This document shows, one piece after another, positions 8,205-15,931 of a DNA stretch of 64,000 bases. Numbering within the stretch: the stretch's first letter is position 1; each line of letters begins with the position of its first letter. The notes under the pieces are model-generated. The model did no database searches. It saw only the letters and a program-made list of their open reading frames with translations, and was not told the DNA's origin. Source of the DNA: Phycisphaerae bacterium (lineage in GTDB: Bacteria > Planctomycetota > Phycisphaerae > UBA1845); the NCBI GenBank assembly GCA_024102815.1, contig JAGFJJ010000006.1, positions 124,001 to 188,000 of the forward strand, in the 5' to 3' direction. The position numbers and the translations under genes were made by a program.

Positions 8205-9506
8205 GTGCTTCGCGAATTCATCCGACTTCCCCGCTCCGTGCACATTCTGTGCCTGGGCACGCTGATCAACCGTGCGGGGACCTTCTTGCTGCCCTTCCTC
8301 GCGATCTACCTGAAGCAGCACGGATTGAGCGAAATCTTCGCCACGTTCGCCATGGGGCTCTATGGCTTGGGCTGGTTCGTGGCGTCCATGGTTGGCGGAC
8401 ACCTCGCCGACCACGTGGGACGCAAGCGCATCATGATGATCAGCCTGCTGGGATCTGCCTCCGTTCTACTCGTATTCCCGCTTCTGACCGGCCCTGTCAC
8501 GATCCTTGCCGCCCTTTTCGTCCTCGCATTGCTCGCCGAGATGTACCGGCCGGCCGCCTCCGCCATGATCGCCGACATCACCCCGCCGGAGCATCGCCCC
8601 CACGCATTCGGGCTGATGTATGTGGCCATCAACCTGGGATTCACGATCGCCGCCGTCGTCGGCGGGATCGTCAGCCGTATCTCGTTCCCTCTTCTTTTTC
8701 TGTGCGACGCGCTCACCGCCGCGGCGTATGCCATGCTGATCCTCTTCACCCTGGGGGAGACCTTGCTCTCGTCGGTGCAAAGCAACACCACCGCCTCAGT
8801 CAATCGAACGGACGAAAGCGTCGCCAAGCCCATCACCTTCGTCGCCGCCGTCCGGCACATCCTTACCGACCGCGTCTTCCTCGCCTGCTGGTTCGGGTCG
8901 TTCGGCCTCTCGTTGGTATACGTTCAGGCTTTTTCCGCATTCCCGCTCTACCTGAACCGGCTCGACATAGAGTCGGACGTCTACGGCCGGATCATCGCCG
9001 TCAACGGAATTCTCATCGTGATCGTTCAGCTCCCCATGACCGGATTCATCACGCGATTCCACCGTGGCCGGGCCGTAACGCTCTCCGCGGTGGTCACGGC
9101 CGTCGGCTTTGCGATGTTCGCCGGTGTCGATTCCGCCGCCCTTTTTGCCGTCGCCGTCGCCGTCTGGACCATGGGCGAGATCATGAATGCGCCATTGATG
9201 TCGGCCATCGTCAGCGACCTCGCCCCGCCTTCCCTTCGCGCCCGCTACATGGGAGCGTTTGCCAACTGCTTCTCACTCTCCATGATGATCGGCGCTCCCC
9301 TCGGGGGATGGGTACTCGAATCCTGGGGCGGGCCAACGCTCTGGATTCTCGTCGCCGGAATGGCCCTGTGCTCCGCCGCAGCCTATGCCCTTGTCCGAAA
9401 CCGAGTTACGTCGGTGCCGGGAGCCAGACCGCCTGCCGAATCGCGGTCTGAAACCGGTTTCCCCCAGGCCGACCAATCTGTCCGTGACGAGACGCCTGCG
9501 TCCTGA
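8205..9506 (+). CDS. MFS transporter, multidrug-efflux type
   Basis: 433 residues with 12 predicted membrane segments. The motif-A loop between TM2 and TM3 is clear: GGHLADHVGRKRIMM. Other landmarks are RAGTFLLPFLAIYL in TM1 and the second-half loop FHRGRAV. The arrangement is like the MdtH/YitG drug-efflux branch, proton-coupled in the inner membrane; the substrate is unknown. The start is a GTG at 8205 with GAGAGG eight bases upstream. The gene is divergent from the glycosyltransferase operon across a 143-bp gap. Confidence 0.87.
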   Translation: MLREFIRLPRSVHILCLGTLINRAGTFLLPFLAIYLKQHGLSEIFATFAMGLYGLGWFVASMVGGHLADHVGRKRIMMISLLGSASVLLVFPLLTGPVTILAALFVLALLAEMYRPAASAMIADITPPEHRPHAFGLMYVAINLGFTIAAVVGGIVSRISFPLLFLCDALTAAAYAMLILFTLGETLLSSVQSNTTASVNRTDESVAKPITFVAAVRHILTDRVFLACWFGSFGLSLVYVQAFSAFPLYLNRLDIESDVYGRIIAVNGILIVIVQLPMTGFITRFHRGRAVTLSAVVTAVGFAMFAGVDSAALFAVAVAVWTMGEIMNAPLMSAIVSDLAPPSLRARYMGAFANCFSLSMMIGAPLGGWVLESWGGPTLWILVAGMALCSAAAYALVRNRVTSVPGARPPAESRSETGFPQADQSVRDETPAS

Positions 9507-9665
9507 TACAATGCGCTGTCCTGGGTCGCTGGGGGCTGCCGAGGTCGACGATTCAGGAAATCACGCGAGCCCGTTGACGCACCAATTCACTTGCGGGTTC
9601 ACTTCAAAACGGCGCCCGGTCAGGCTCGTATCAAAGTAATCTTCGATTTGGCAGGGGGAGCAACC

Positions 9666-10841
9666 ATGTCCGCAAACACGCTCATTCGCGATGTTCTGCC
9701 CTTCGGGCGCTCGAGTTACGCGGTAAGATTCCCGGTTCTGATCCTGAACCTCATCCTCCTCTCCACAGGTTCTGCCGCGGCCTTGGCCCAGGGCGTGGCG
9801 TATCGCACATCCGACGAAGGCATCGGCCCCCGCATGGACCTTGCCGGGGCGGGTCGGCACTGGGCTGACGACCTTCGCCTCGATCTCGCACCAGGCGACC
9901 GCTGCGAACTGGTCTCGTTGAAGGTCGTGTTCAACGCCCTTCCCGGCGCCACCGACATGATCGCCCTGATCGACCTGCGCAACTACCGATCAGCCTCGTC
10001 CATCCCCGGCACGAAATTCCTGCTTAACCTTGCCAGCGATGAGCCCGACGCCATCGTCGAGAGGACCATCTACTTCGCTCCAGGGATCGTCTTGCCCAAC
10101 CCGGTCTACCTGACGTGGGAGCAGCGCGGGGATGACTTCAGCCCGGCCTTCTCCGAGAGTGTCGATGTCGGTGCCAACTCCGCCGAGTTTTACCAAGTAG
10201 ACGACTCGGGGTGGACGCCGGTTGATCCCGCCGTTCACGGGCCGATGTTTGTCGTGGCAGAACTCACCTGCCGCACCGCCGCCGGTCCCGAGATGTGCGC
10301 GTCCGTCGTCGCCTCCGAACCCGGCGGTTGCGCCATCGACGCGCGCCGTCCGCACCCCATCGACAACCCATCGCTCCACGAGGGCTGGGACCATACGGAC
10401 ATCCGCATCGAGGGCGCCTGTTCGATGAGCGCTCTGGCCGCCCAGGGGCTTTATGCCTTCAGCATCCCCGATCCGGCGGCCGCGCCGACCATCGCCAAGG
10501 CGGACATGTCCTCCGGGGATCAAATCGGAGCGACGTTCGACCGGCCGATCACACCCGGCCAGTGGACCTGCGTGCGAAACCTGATGATTGGCGAAGTGGC
10601 CTGCCTCGGATTTCTTCCGGGCGATGTCAACGGCAATCGAATCAGCGACGCCGCAGACATCGGCACTTTCGTCGAATTCCTCGACGGCGCAGTCTCGCTG
10701 CCGGATTATGCTTCCGACTTGAACCGATCCGGAAGGACGACCCTCGCCGACTTGATCGAACTCGTCGACCTGCTCAACGGGGCCGGAGCTTTCGAGGCGT
10801 GGGGGCTGATCGGATCGCTTCCGGCGTGTCCCGGACGCTGA
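9666..10841 (+). CDS. Secreted protein with C-terminal dockerin-like calcium loops
   Basis: 391 residues from ATG 9666, preceded by AGGGGGAG. The N-terminus has a signal peptide: a hydrophobic stretch FPVLILNLILLSTGSAAA with cleavage expected after ALA in AAALAQG. The body (about 40-320) looks beta-rich and is not recognised. Near the C-terminus are two EF-hand-like loops, GDVNGNRISDAADIGTFVEF and SDLNRSGRTTLADLIELVD, the type I dockerin pattern that is common in exported planctomycete proteins and not necessarily linked to cellulosomes. It probably acts outside the cell or on the surface. No partner gene is adjacent. Confidence 0.75.
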   Translation: MSANTLIRDVLPFGRSSYAVRFPVLILNLILLSTGSAAALAQGVAYRTSDEGIGPRMDLAGAGRHWADDLRLDLAPGDRCELVSLKVVFNALPGATDMIALIDLRNYRSASSIPGTKFLLNLASDEPDAIVERTIYFAPGIVLPNPVYLTWEQRGDDFSPAFSESVDVGANSAEFYQVDDSGWTPVDPAVHGPMFVVAELTCRTAAGPEMCASVVASEPGGCAIDARRPHPIDNPSLHEGWDHTDIRIEGACSMSALAAQGLYAFSIPDPAAAPTIAKADMSSGDQIGATFDRPITPGQWTCVRNLMIGEVACLGFLPGDVNGNRISDAADIGTFVEFLDGAVSLPDYASDLNRSGRTTLADLIELVDLLNGAGAFEAWGLIGSLPACPGR

Positions 10842-11349
10842 CCCTTGTCCAGCCCCGGCGAAATGAACTCGCTCACGGCGGGGGTGCACACGCGCCGATG
10901 CCGATCCAGTAAATGGCCAACGCGACGCCGATGATCCCCGCGCCCACCAGCAAGACGGCGCCGATCCGGCGGACTCGGTGCGAGTGGTGAAATCGCCGTC
11001 GGCGAGGAGGATGGACGACTGCACTCAGCATGATCGGCTTGCCCGATTCCTCCGGCGTCATGTGCCGGCAATCGAGGGCGGCATTCCGGCATCAACTCCA
11101 ATCGCTTCAATGGGCTGACCCGGAATCGGTCGCCGTCAAGCTACCTGGCCGCTATCGGTTCTATCGGCGGAACGCGCGGGACTTGGTAACGCTCGCCGCA
11201 AATCCACTGCACGGCGCCGTGAATCCGCCGAATGGCCGTCTGCGGCAGTCCAGCGGCGGTACGTTCCGTGGTTTTCGGACGACGCGGCATGATGCAGATC
11301 GTCGCGCGACGTTATCGCACAATCGCAGCAGAGAACACGCGCGAGATTC
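10842..11349. other. 508-bp gap between the dockerin protein and nnrD genes
   Basis: Apart from the weak small membrane ORF at 10873-11031 (minus), no convincing gene, RNA or repeat is visible. A 122-codon plus-strand frame from 11030 has no family features and an unusual composition. Confidence 0.4.
10873..11031 (-). CDS. Possible small single-span membrane protein
   Basis: 52 residues from ATG 11031, or 62 from ATG 11061. A basic His/Arg-rich segment (PPRRRRFHHSHRVRR) is followed by one strong membrane span (GAVLLVGAGIIGVALAIYW) and a short tail. The composition is right for a small inner-membrane protein, but there is no clear ribosome-binding site and no recognised family. It could equally be chance coding. 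Confidence 0.3.
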   Translation of the reverse strand: MLSAVVHPPRRRRFHHSHRVRRIGAVLLVGAGIIGVALAIYWIGIGACAPPP

Positions 11350-12231
11350 TCAATCCGCTTGCGCCAATTCGTGCTCGGCAAACGCTTCCGGCAGATAGTC
11401 GATGATGTCCGTAGCGATCATGGATCGCCGCCCCATTTCCTCCGCGGCGAAGTCCCCGGCAAGTCCGTGAAGGTATACGCCCAGGATCGCCCCTTCGAGC
11501 GGGTCCATCCCTTGAGCAATCAGCCCGGCGATAATCCCCGTCAGCACGTCTCCCGCGCCGCCCGTCGCCATGCCCGGATTGCCCGTCGCGTTCACGTACA
11601 TGCGCAAGCCGTTTGTCACGATCGTCCCTGCGCCTTTGAGCACCATCACGCCGCCGTACGCCTCGACCAGCGCGATCGCCTGTTCGCGACGTTGCTCCGC
11701 GCTTCGATCAAACTCCCGGTCGGTGCCCCGACCTTGCAGCAGCCGCCTCGCTTCACCGGGGTGCGGCGTGAGCACGACACGCGTGGAAAGTGGCTTCTTG
11801 CCGCCCGCGCGGGCCAGCAGATTCAGCCCGTCGGCATCGAGGACAACAGGACGCTCCCAGCTCGAAAGAATCGCCACGATCGCTTCCGGCGTCAGTGTCT
11901 TTCCCAGCCCCGGCCCCAGGGCGAGGACATCCGCATCGAACTCCGCCAGAGCTTCGAGAGCTTTGCCCGAATCCGTCGGCAACGTGCGAAAGGTCGCACA
12001 GGGAATGAGCGACGCGAGCGGCCCGCGAAGCGCTTCGGGAACGATCGCCTGCACGAGCCCGCACCCGGCACGCAATGCCGCATTCCCCACCAGCGCCACG
12101 GCACCGACCATCATCTGCTCGTCGCAGCACCCCCCCACGATCGCCACGCGCCCCGCGTTACCCTTGTGGGCATCCTGCGACCGCTTCGGAAGCGGCGCAA
12201 TCTCGCGCGTCAGGATGACTTCTCGAGCCAT
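11350..12231 (-). CDS. nnrD: ADP-dependent NAD(P)H-hydrate dehydratase
   Basis: 293 residues, the length of a stand-alone NnrD (the epimerase half, NnrE, is not fused). Ribokinase-like motifs are present: KGNAGRVAIVGG at the N-terminus, LALGPGLGK, VLDADGLNLL, LTPHPGEARRLL, VLKGAGTIV and the catalytic NPGMATGGAGDVLTG. It repairs NADH or NADPH that has become hydrated, using ADP. ATG 12231 has GGAAGGAA about 12 bases upstream. It lies 48 bp after the larB gene on the same strand and is probably co-transcribed with it. Confidence 0.93.
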   Translation of the reverse strand: MAREVILTREIAPLPKRSQDAHKGNAGRVAIVGGCCDEQMMVGAVALVGNAALRAGCGLVQAIVPEALRGPLASLIPCATFRTLPTDSGKALEALAEFDADVLALGPGLGKTLTPEAIVAILSSWERPVVLDADGLNLLARAGGKKPLSTRVVLTPHPGEARRLLQGRGTDREFDRSAEQRREQAIALVEAYGGVMVLKGAGTIVTNGLRMYVNATGNPGMATGGAGDVLTGIIAGLIAQGMDPLEGAILGVYLHGLAGDFAAEEMGRRSMIATDIIDYLPEAFAEHELAQAD

Positions 12232-12279
12232 GAAATCAGCGTTCCTTCCAGCGCCCGGCGCCGGCCCTCCGAAAAGCGC

Positions 12280-13065
12280 TCAAGTCAACGCGGCGGGTTC
12301 CTTCGGCGCGGCAGGCCGCTGACTGCGATGGATCAGCGCCGCCGCGTAACCTGCACCGAACCCGTTATCGATATTGACCACCGTGACCCCGGCCGCGCAA
12401 CTGTTGAGCATCGTCAACAGCGCCGCAACGCCGTGAAAACTCGCCCCGTACCCGACGCTCGTCGGCACGGCGATGACCGGGCTGCGCACCAGTCCGCCCA
12501 CGACGCTGGGCAGCGCACCATCCATCCCCGCCACGACCACGATCACGTCCGCTTGTTGCAGCGCCGCCGAGTGAGCCAGCAGGCGGTGCAGCCCCGCGAC
12601 GCCTACGTCATAAAACGTCCGCGTCGGACGGTCCATCAGCTCCAGTGTCACGCGGACTTCCTCGGCCACCGGAATATCGCTCGTTCCCGCGCAGACCACG
12701 GAAACGAACCCTTCCGCCGGCTCAGGTTCCTGTTGCCGCAGGGAGAGGCATCGCGCGGCGGGGTGATGCTCGGCCTTCGGAAAAACCGCACGGAGCTTGA
12801 GCGCAAAGTCGGGTTCGAGCCGCGTCACGAGCACATTGGCGCCGGAGTCGGCACAGCGCCGGAACACTCCTTCAATTTGTTCGAGCGTCTTGCCCGGTGC
12901 GTAGATCACCTCGCAGAAGCCGCATCGCAAACCGCGATGATGATCCACCTTGGCGAAACCGAGGTCTTCGAAGGGAAGCGACCGAAGGCGGGTGAGCGCC
13001 TCGTCCACCGACTGGTCACCCAATCGAACCGATTCCAGCAACGCCCGCAACGATCGCTCGGTCAT
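12280..13065 (-). CDS. larB: LarB, nickel-pincer cofactor biosynthesis carboxylase
   Basis: 261 residues from ATG 13065. The PurE-like domain is shown by VCAGTSDIPVAEEV, YDVGVAGLHRLL, VVVAGMDGALPSVVGGL, VPTSVGYGASFHGVAALLTML and NIDNGFGAGYAAA; the N-terminal half has GFCEVIYAPGKT. LarB carboxylates and hydrolyses nicotinic acid adenine dinucleotide in the first step towards the nickel-pincer nucleotide of lactate racemase and related enzymes. LarC, LarE and LarA are not in the window. The frame continues upstream to 13248 through a Cys/Arg-rich stretch that looks non-coding. The ribosome-binding site is weak. Confidence 0.9.
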   Translation of the reverse strand: MTERSLRALLESVRLGDQSVDEALTRLRSLPFEDLGFAKVDHHRGLRCGFCEVIYAPGKTLEQIEGVFRRCADSGANVLVTRLEPDFALKLRAVFPKAEHHPAARCLSLRQQEPEPAEGFVSVVCAGTSDIPVAEEVRVTLELMDRPTRTFYDVGVAGLHRLLAHSAALQQADVIVVVAGMDGALPSVVGGLVRSPVIAVPTSVGYGASFHGVAALLTMLNSCAAGVTVVNIDNGFGAGYAAALIHRSQRPAAPKEPAALT

Positions 13066-13299
13066 GATGCAGGAGTGTAAGGGGGTGTCACAGACCCGGC
13101 AAATGAGATGGAACACCGGATTTTGCACGATGTCCAGGGTGAGCCGCGGGCTTGAAGCGCGCGCGGACGCGCAAGTGCATCGCTCGCACAGACATCTTTT
13201 TCGAGCCGCGCAGCCGGTTGGACATGCGATTCGCGTGGCGCCAGACACGCGGTTCGCCTGCCATCACCATGTTTCCTGACCCAACTCTCTCTTCGCGCC

Positions 13300-13465
13300 T
13301 TCTTCGCGATTGCTTCTTGCCTCTCTTCCCCTCCGTGCCTGTGTGCCTTCGTGCCTTCTTCCCGCCGCCACTCTTCCCCTTCGTGCCTTTGTGCCTTCGA
13401 GCCTTCTTCCTGTTGCCTCTCTCCCCCTTCGTCGCCTCGTGGCTTCGTGGCTGAGTGGCTTCTTC
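13300..13465. repeat. Degenerate 9-bp tandem repeat tract, copy 1 (downstream of tsaD)
   Basis: Read on the minus strand the tract begins directly after the tsaD stop and consists of repeated GCCACGAAG/GGCACGAAG units interrupted by GGGGAGAG and AGGCAACAGGAAGA blocks. Related tracts lie at 22510-22565, 48572-48612 and 50895-50970, each near a gene 3' end. The units are too short and too uneven for a CRISPR array. Confidence 0.75.
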
Positions 13466-13471
13466 CTCCCC

Positions 13472-14497
13472 TCAGAGCACCTCACTCGACGCGTACGCCT
13501 CCAGATCAAGTCCGGCAGTCATTCCCGCCATCAGTCGATGATGGCCCAGTGCCGCGATCATGCCCGCATTGTCCGTGCAGTACGCCCACGGTGCCGCATG
13601 AAAGCGCAACCGCCGAGCATTGCACTCCTCCTCCAGCGCCGTTCGCAGCACGCGATTGGCCGCCACACCACCGCCGAGCACCACCGTGTTGATTCCCGTC
13701 TGGGCCACGGCCAGCATGGTCTTACGAACCAGCACATCCACAACCGCCTGCTGGAAGCTCGCGGCGATGTCGGCAATATCCTTGGGCGTGAGCTTCTCCA
13801 GTCCGCCGCTCGTCTTGGCATGACCGTGAACGTGGTAAAGCACGGCCGTCTTGATCCCCGAGAAGGAAAAATCCAGCGAGTTCGGGGCGAGCATCGTTCG
13901 GGGAAAGTCCACCGCCTTCGCGTTACCCTCGCGTGCCGTCTTCTCGATCACCGGCCCGCCCGGATACGGCAATCCCAGGATCGTCGCCACTTTGTCAAAA
14001 GCCTCGCCGGCGGCATCATCCGTCGTTGCGCCAAGTTTCGAGATCTCCCGCGGACCGTCGACGCGAAACAGCGACGTGTGCCCGCCCGACACGACCAGCG
14101 CCACCGCGGGCCACGGCGGCTCATCCATGCCGATGGCCGCGCTGTAGGCGTGCGCCTGGATGTGATCGACCGCGACCAGCGGGATCCCCCACGACCAACT
14201 CAACGTCTTTGCCGCCGTCACCCCGATGAGCAGCGCCGGAGCGAGACCCGGACGATTCGTAACCGCGATCGCGTCGATGTCTTCAGGGCGTATCCCGGCC
14301 GTTGCCATCGCCTCCTCGACGATCGCATCCAGCCGTTCGATGTGCGCCCGCGAGGCGATCTCCGGCACGACTCCGCCGTACTTGGCGTGCAGATCGACCT
14401 GCGACGCGACGACGTTGCTGCGAACGTCCGTACCGTCGACCACCACGGCCGCGGACGTCTCGTCGCAGGAAGTTTCAATGCCCAGAATGACAGTCAT
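13472..14497 (-). CDS. tsaD: tRNA N6-threonylcarbamoyladenosine synthase subunit TsaD
   Basis: 341 residues, standard length. ILGIETSCDETSAAVV opens the ASKHA fold; HIQAHAYSA gives the metal-binding HxxxH; VSGGHTSL, GEAFDKVA, NSLDFSFSGIKTA and VVLGGGVAANRVLR complete the family pattern. With TsaB, TsaC and TsaE (none in the window) it installs t6A37 in tRNAs that read ANN codons, an essential modification. ATG 14497 is preceded by a weak site. It is divergent from the HAD gene and followed by the tandem repeat tract. Confidence 0.96.
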   Translation of the reverse strand: MTVILGIETSCDETSAAVVVDGTDVRSNVVASQVDLHAKYGGVVPEIASRAHIERLDAIVEEAMATAGIRPEDIDAIAVTNRPGLAPALLIGVTAAKTLSWSWGIPLVAVDHIQAHAYSAAIGMDEPPWPAVALVVSGGHTSLFRVDGPREISKLGATTDDAAGEAFDKVATILGLPYPGGPVIEKTAREGNAKAVDFPRTMLAPNSLDFSFSGIKTAVLYHVHGHAKTSGGLEKLTPKDIADIAASFQQAVVDVLVRKTMLAVAQTGINTVVLGGGVAANRVLRTALEEECNARRLRFHAAPWAYCTDNAGMIAALGHHRLMAGMTAGLDLEAYASSEVL

Positions 14498-14652
14498 GCG
14501 AACTTCGACAAGGCACTGGGTAACGATGCGTCGCCGGACCGATGCCGCCTGAGAAGGTCCGTGCTACAATGACGCGGAGAGTGTATCACCCGGCAACGAT
14601 CCGACCAGTTTGGTCGCAGACGTTAGCGAGCAAACGCAGGAAACGGCAGCAG

Positions 14653-15252
14653 ATGACCGGACCCGCGGACCGACGGACATCGGCCGTTATCTTCGACCTC
14701 GACGGCACACTCACCCGGCCCATCCTCGACTTCGACCTCATCCGCGCCGAACTCGGCGTCACCGGACCGATCCTCGAAGCCCTCGAACATTTGGACACAG
14801 ATGCCCGCAGGCACGCGGAATTGGTGCTCGATCGCCACGAACGCGATGCCGCGGAGCGCGCCGAACTGTACGAACATGCTTTGGAAATCGTCGCCGAATG
14901 TCGCGCCGCCGGGCATCCCGTGGCCATCCTGACCCGCAACACCCGCGCCTGCGCCGAACTGGTTCTGCGACGATTTGAAATCGAAATCGATGCCCTCCGC
15001 ACGCGCGAAGATGGAGCCGTCAAGCCATCGCCCGAACCGGTGCTCAGTCTCTGCCGACAGCTCTCCGCCGATCCGCATCAGAGCTGGTTGATCGGCGACT
15101 TCCACTTCGACATCCTCTCGGGTAAGTCGGCCGGCACGCGCACCGTGCTCATGATCGGCGATGCCCCGCCACCCGCTTTCGCCGAGGAAGCCGACTTCGT
15201 CATTCGCTGCCTGAGCGAACTCCGCGCGATTCTTCACTTGCCGGAATCATGA
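14653..15252 (+). CDS. HAD-superfamily hydrolase (phosphoglycolate phosphatase-like)
   Basis: 199 residues from ATG 14653 (AGGAAA about 12 bases upstream). HAD motif I is VIFDLDGTLTRP with both catalytic Asp residues; motif II is AILTRNT; motif III is the Lys of GAVKPSPEPVL; motif IV is IGDFHFDILSG. A small helical cap lies between motifs I and II (about residues 30-95), as in subclass I phosphatases such as Gph or PpaX. The substrate is unknown. It is divergent from tsaD and convergent with the toxin gene 3 bp away. Confidence 0.87.
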   Translation: MTGPADRRTSAVIFDLDGTLTRPILDFDLIRAELGVTGPILEALEHLDTDARRHAELVLDRHERDAAERAELYEHALEIVAECRAAGHPVAILTRNTRACAELVLRRFEIEIDALRTREDGAVKPSPEPVLSLCRQLSADPHQSWLIGDFHFDILSGKSAGTRTVLMIGDAPPPAFAEEADFVIRCLSELRAILHLPES

Positions 15253-15255
15253 GCG

Positions 15256-15660
15256 TCACGCGTTCGGCGGCAGGTCTTTCGGCGAGGAATATCGGCGAAG
15301 CCACTCGGCAAATTCCTCCAGCGAATACGTCCGGCTCGCAAGTCCTCGAACCATGACGACCACCTCATGTTCGGGCGCATTCAGCGCGAGTCCATTCAGC
15401 GCAAGAAACGTGAACGCAGTGAGAAACGCGGTCCGCTTATTGCCGTCCACGAAGGGATGGTTTCGCGTGATCGCATGCGCATACACGGCGGCGAGTTCGC
15501 AAGTTTCGGGCTTGCCATATCGAAAATGATGCTGCGGCGCTGCGAGTGCCGACTCCAGTGCAGCCTGGTCGCGAATCCCCGCAGCTCCGCCGTGCTCCGC
15601 GAGAAGCATCTCGTGCATCGCCAGCACGGCGGCAATGCTCAGCCAGGTGGGCTCATTCAC
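15256..15660 (-). CDS. doc: Death-on-curing (Doc) family toxin
   Basis: 134 residues with the compact Fic/Doc fold. The active-site motif HPFVDGNKRTAF is intact (His plus GNKR). Other conserved pieces are GIRDQAALESALAAP near residue 28 and AAVYAHAITRNHPF. Phage P1 Doc is a kinase that phosphorylates and inactivates EF-Tu; a like activity is expected here. The start ATG overlaps the antitoxin stop by four bases, the usual order of antitoxin then toxin. The partner is an AbrB-type rather than a Phd-type antitoxin. Confidence 0.9.
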   Translation of the reverse strand: MNEPTWLSIAAVLAMHEMLLAEHGGAAGIRDQAALESALAAPQHHFRYGKPETCELAAVYAHAITRNHPFVDGNKRTAFLTAFTFLALNGLALNAPEHEVVVMVRGLASRTYSLEEFAEWLRRYSSPKDLPPNA

Positions 15661-15881
15661 CGCGCCAGCTCACGAAGTGCGTTGCGATACTGACGCATGC
15701 CCACCTGCGCGGCTTCGATCTGTTCTTCAAACGATGGGTCGAAAGGCGTGATGCGGAAACCGTCGGGGCTCTCGGTCAGAAAAACGACGTCCCCTTCGCC
15801 GATGTTCAGCGCCGACCGGGCCTCGGCCGGCAGTATGACACCGAGCGAGTTCCCCACGCGACGAACCGTGATCTTCAGCAT
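15657..15881 (-). CDS. AbrB/MazE/SpoVT-type antitoxin
   Basis: 74 residues from ATG 15881, which has a consensus AGGAGG upstream. The first 45 residues form the swapped-hairpin DNA-binding domain: ITVRRVGNSLGVILPAEARS, then GEGDVVFLTESPDGFRI. The charged C-terminal tail (about 48-74, EEQIEAAQVGMRQYRNALRE) is the likely toxin-binding helix. It should neutralise the Doc toxin encoded four bases into its own stop and repress its own promoter through the palindrome just upstream. Confidence 0.88.
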   Translation of the reverse strand: MLKITVRRVGNSLGVILPAEARSALNIGEGDVVFLTESPDGFRITPFDPSFEEQIEAAQVGMRQYRNALRELAR

Positions 15882-15900
15882 CGCTCGTCCTCCTGGAGGG

Positions 15901-15929
15901 ATTATAACAAACGTTATAACCCCGGACAA
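15901..15929 (-). promoter_or_regulatory. Toxin-antitoxin promoter with palindromic operator
   Basis: On the minus strand TTGTCC (15929-15924), a 17-base spacer and TATAAT (15906-15901) form a promoter. TTATAAC (15902-15908) and GTTATAA (15913-15919) form a perfect inverted repeat with a 4-base centre, located in the spacer and overlapping the -10 box, which is where an autorepressing antitoxin would bind. The transcript would start about 12 bases before the antitoxin ATG. Confidence 0.62.
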
Positions 15930-15931
15930 GC

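Noticed and set aside
11030-11398. 122-codon plus-strand ORF upstream of nnrD
   Set aside because: Arg/Ser/Asn-rich, no domain, overlaps the clear 3' end of nnrD on the other strand.
13300-13465. CRISPR-like array
   Set aside because: The units are about 9 bp, degenerate and contiguous, without spacers or cas genes.
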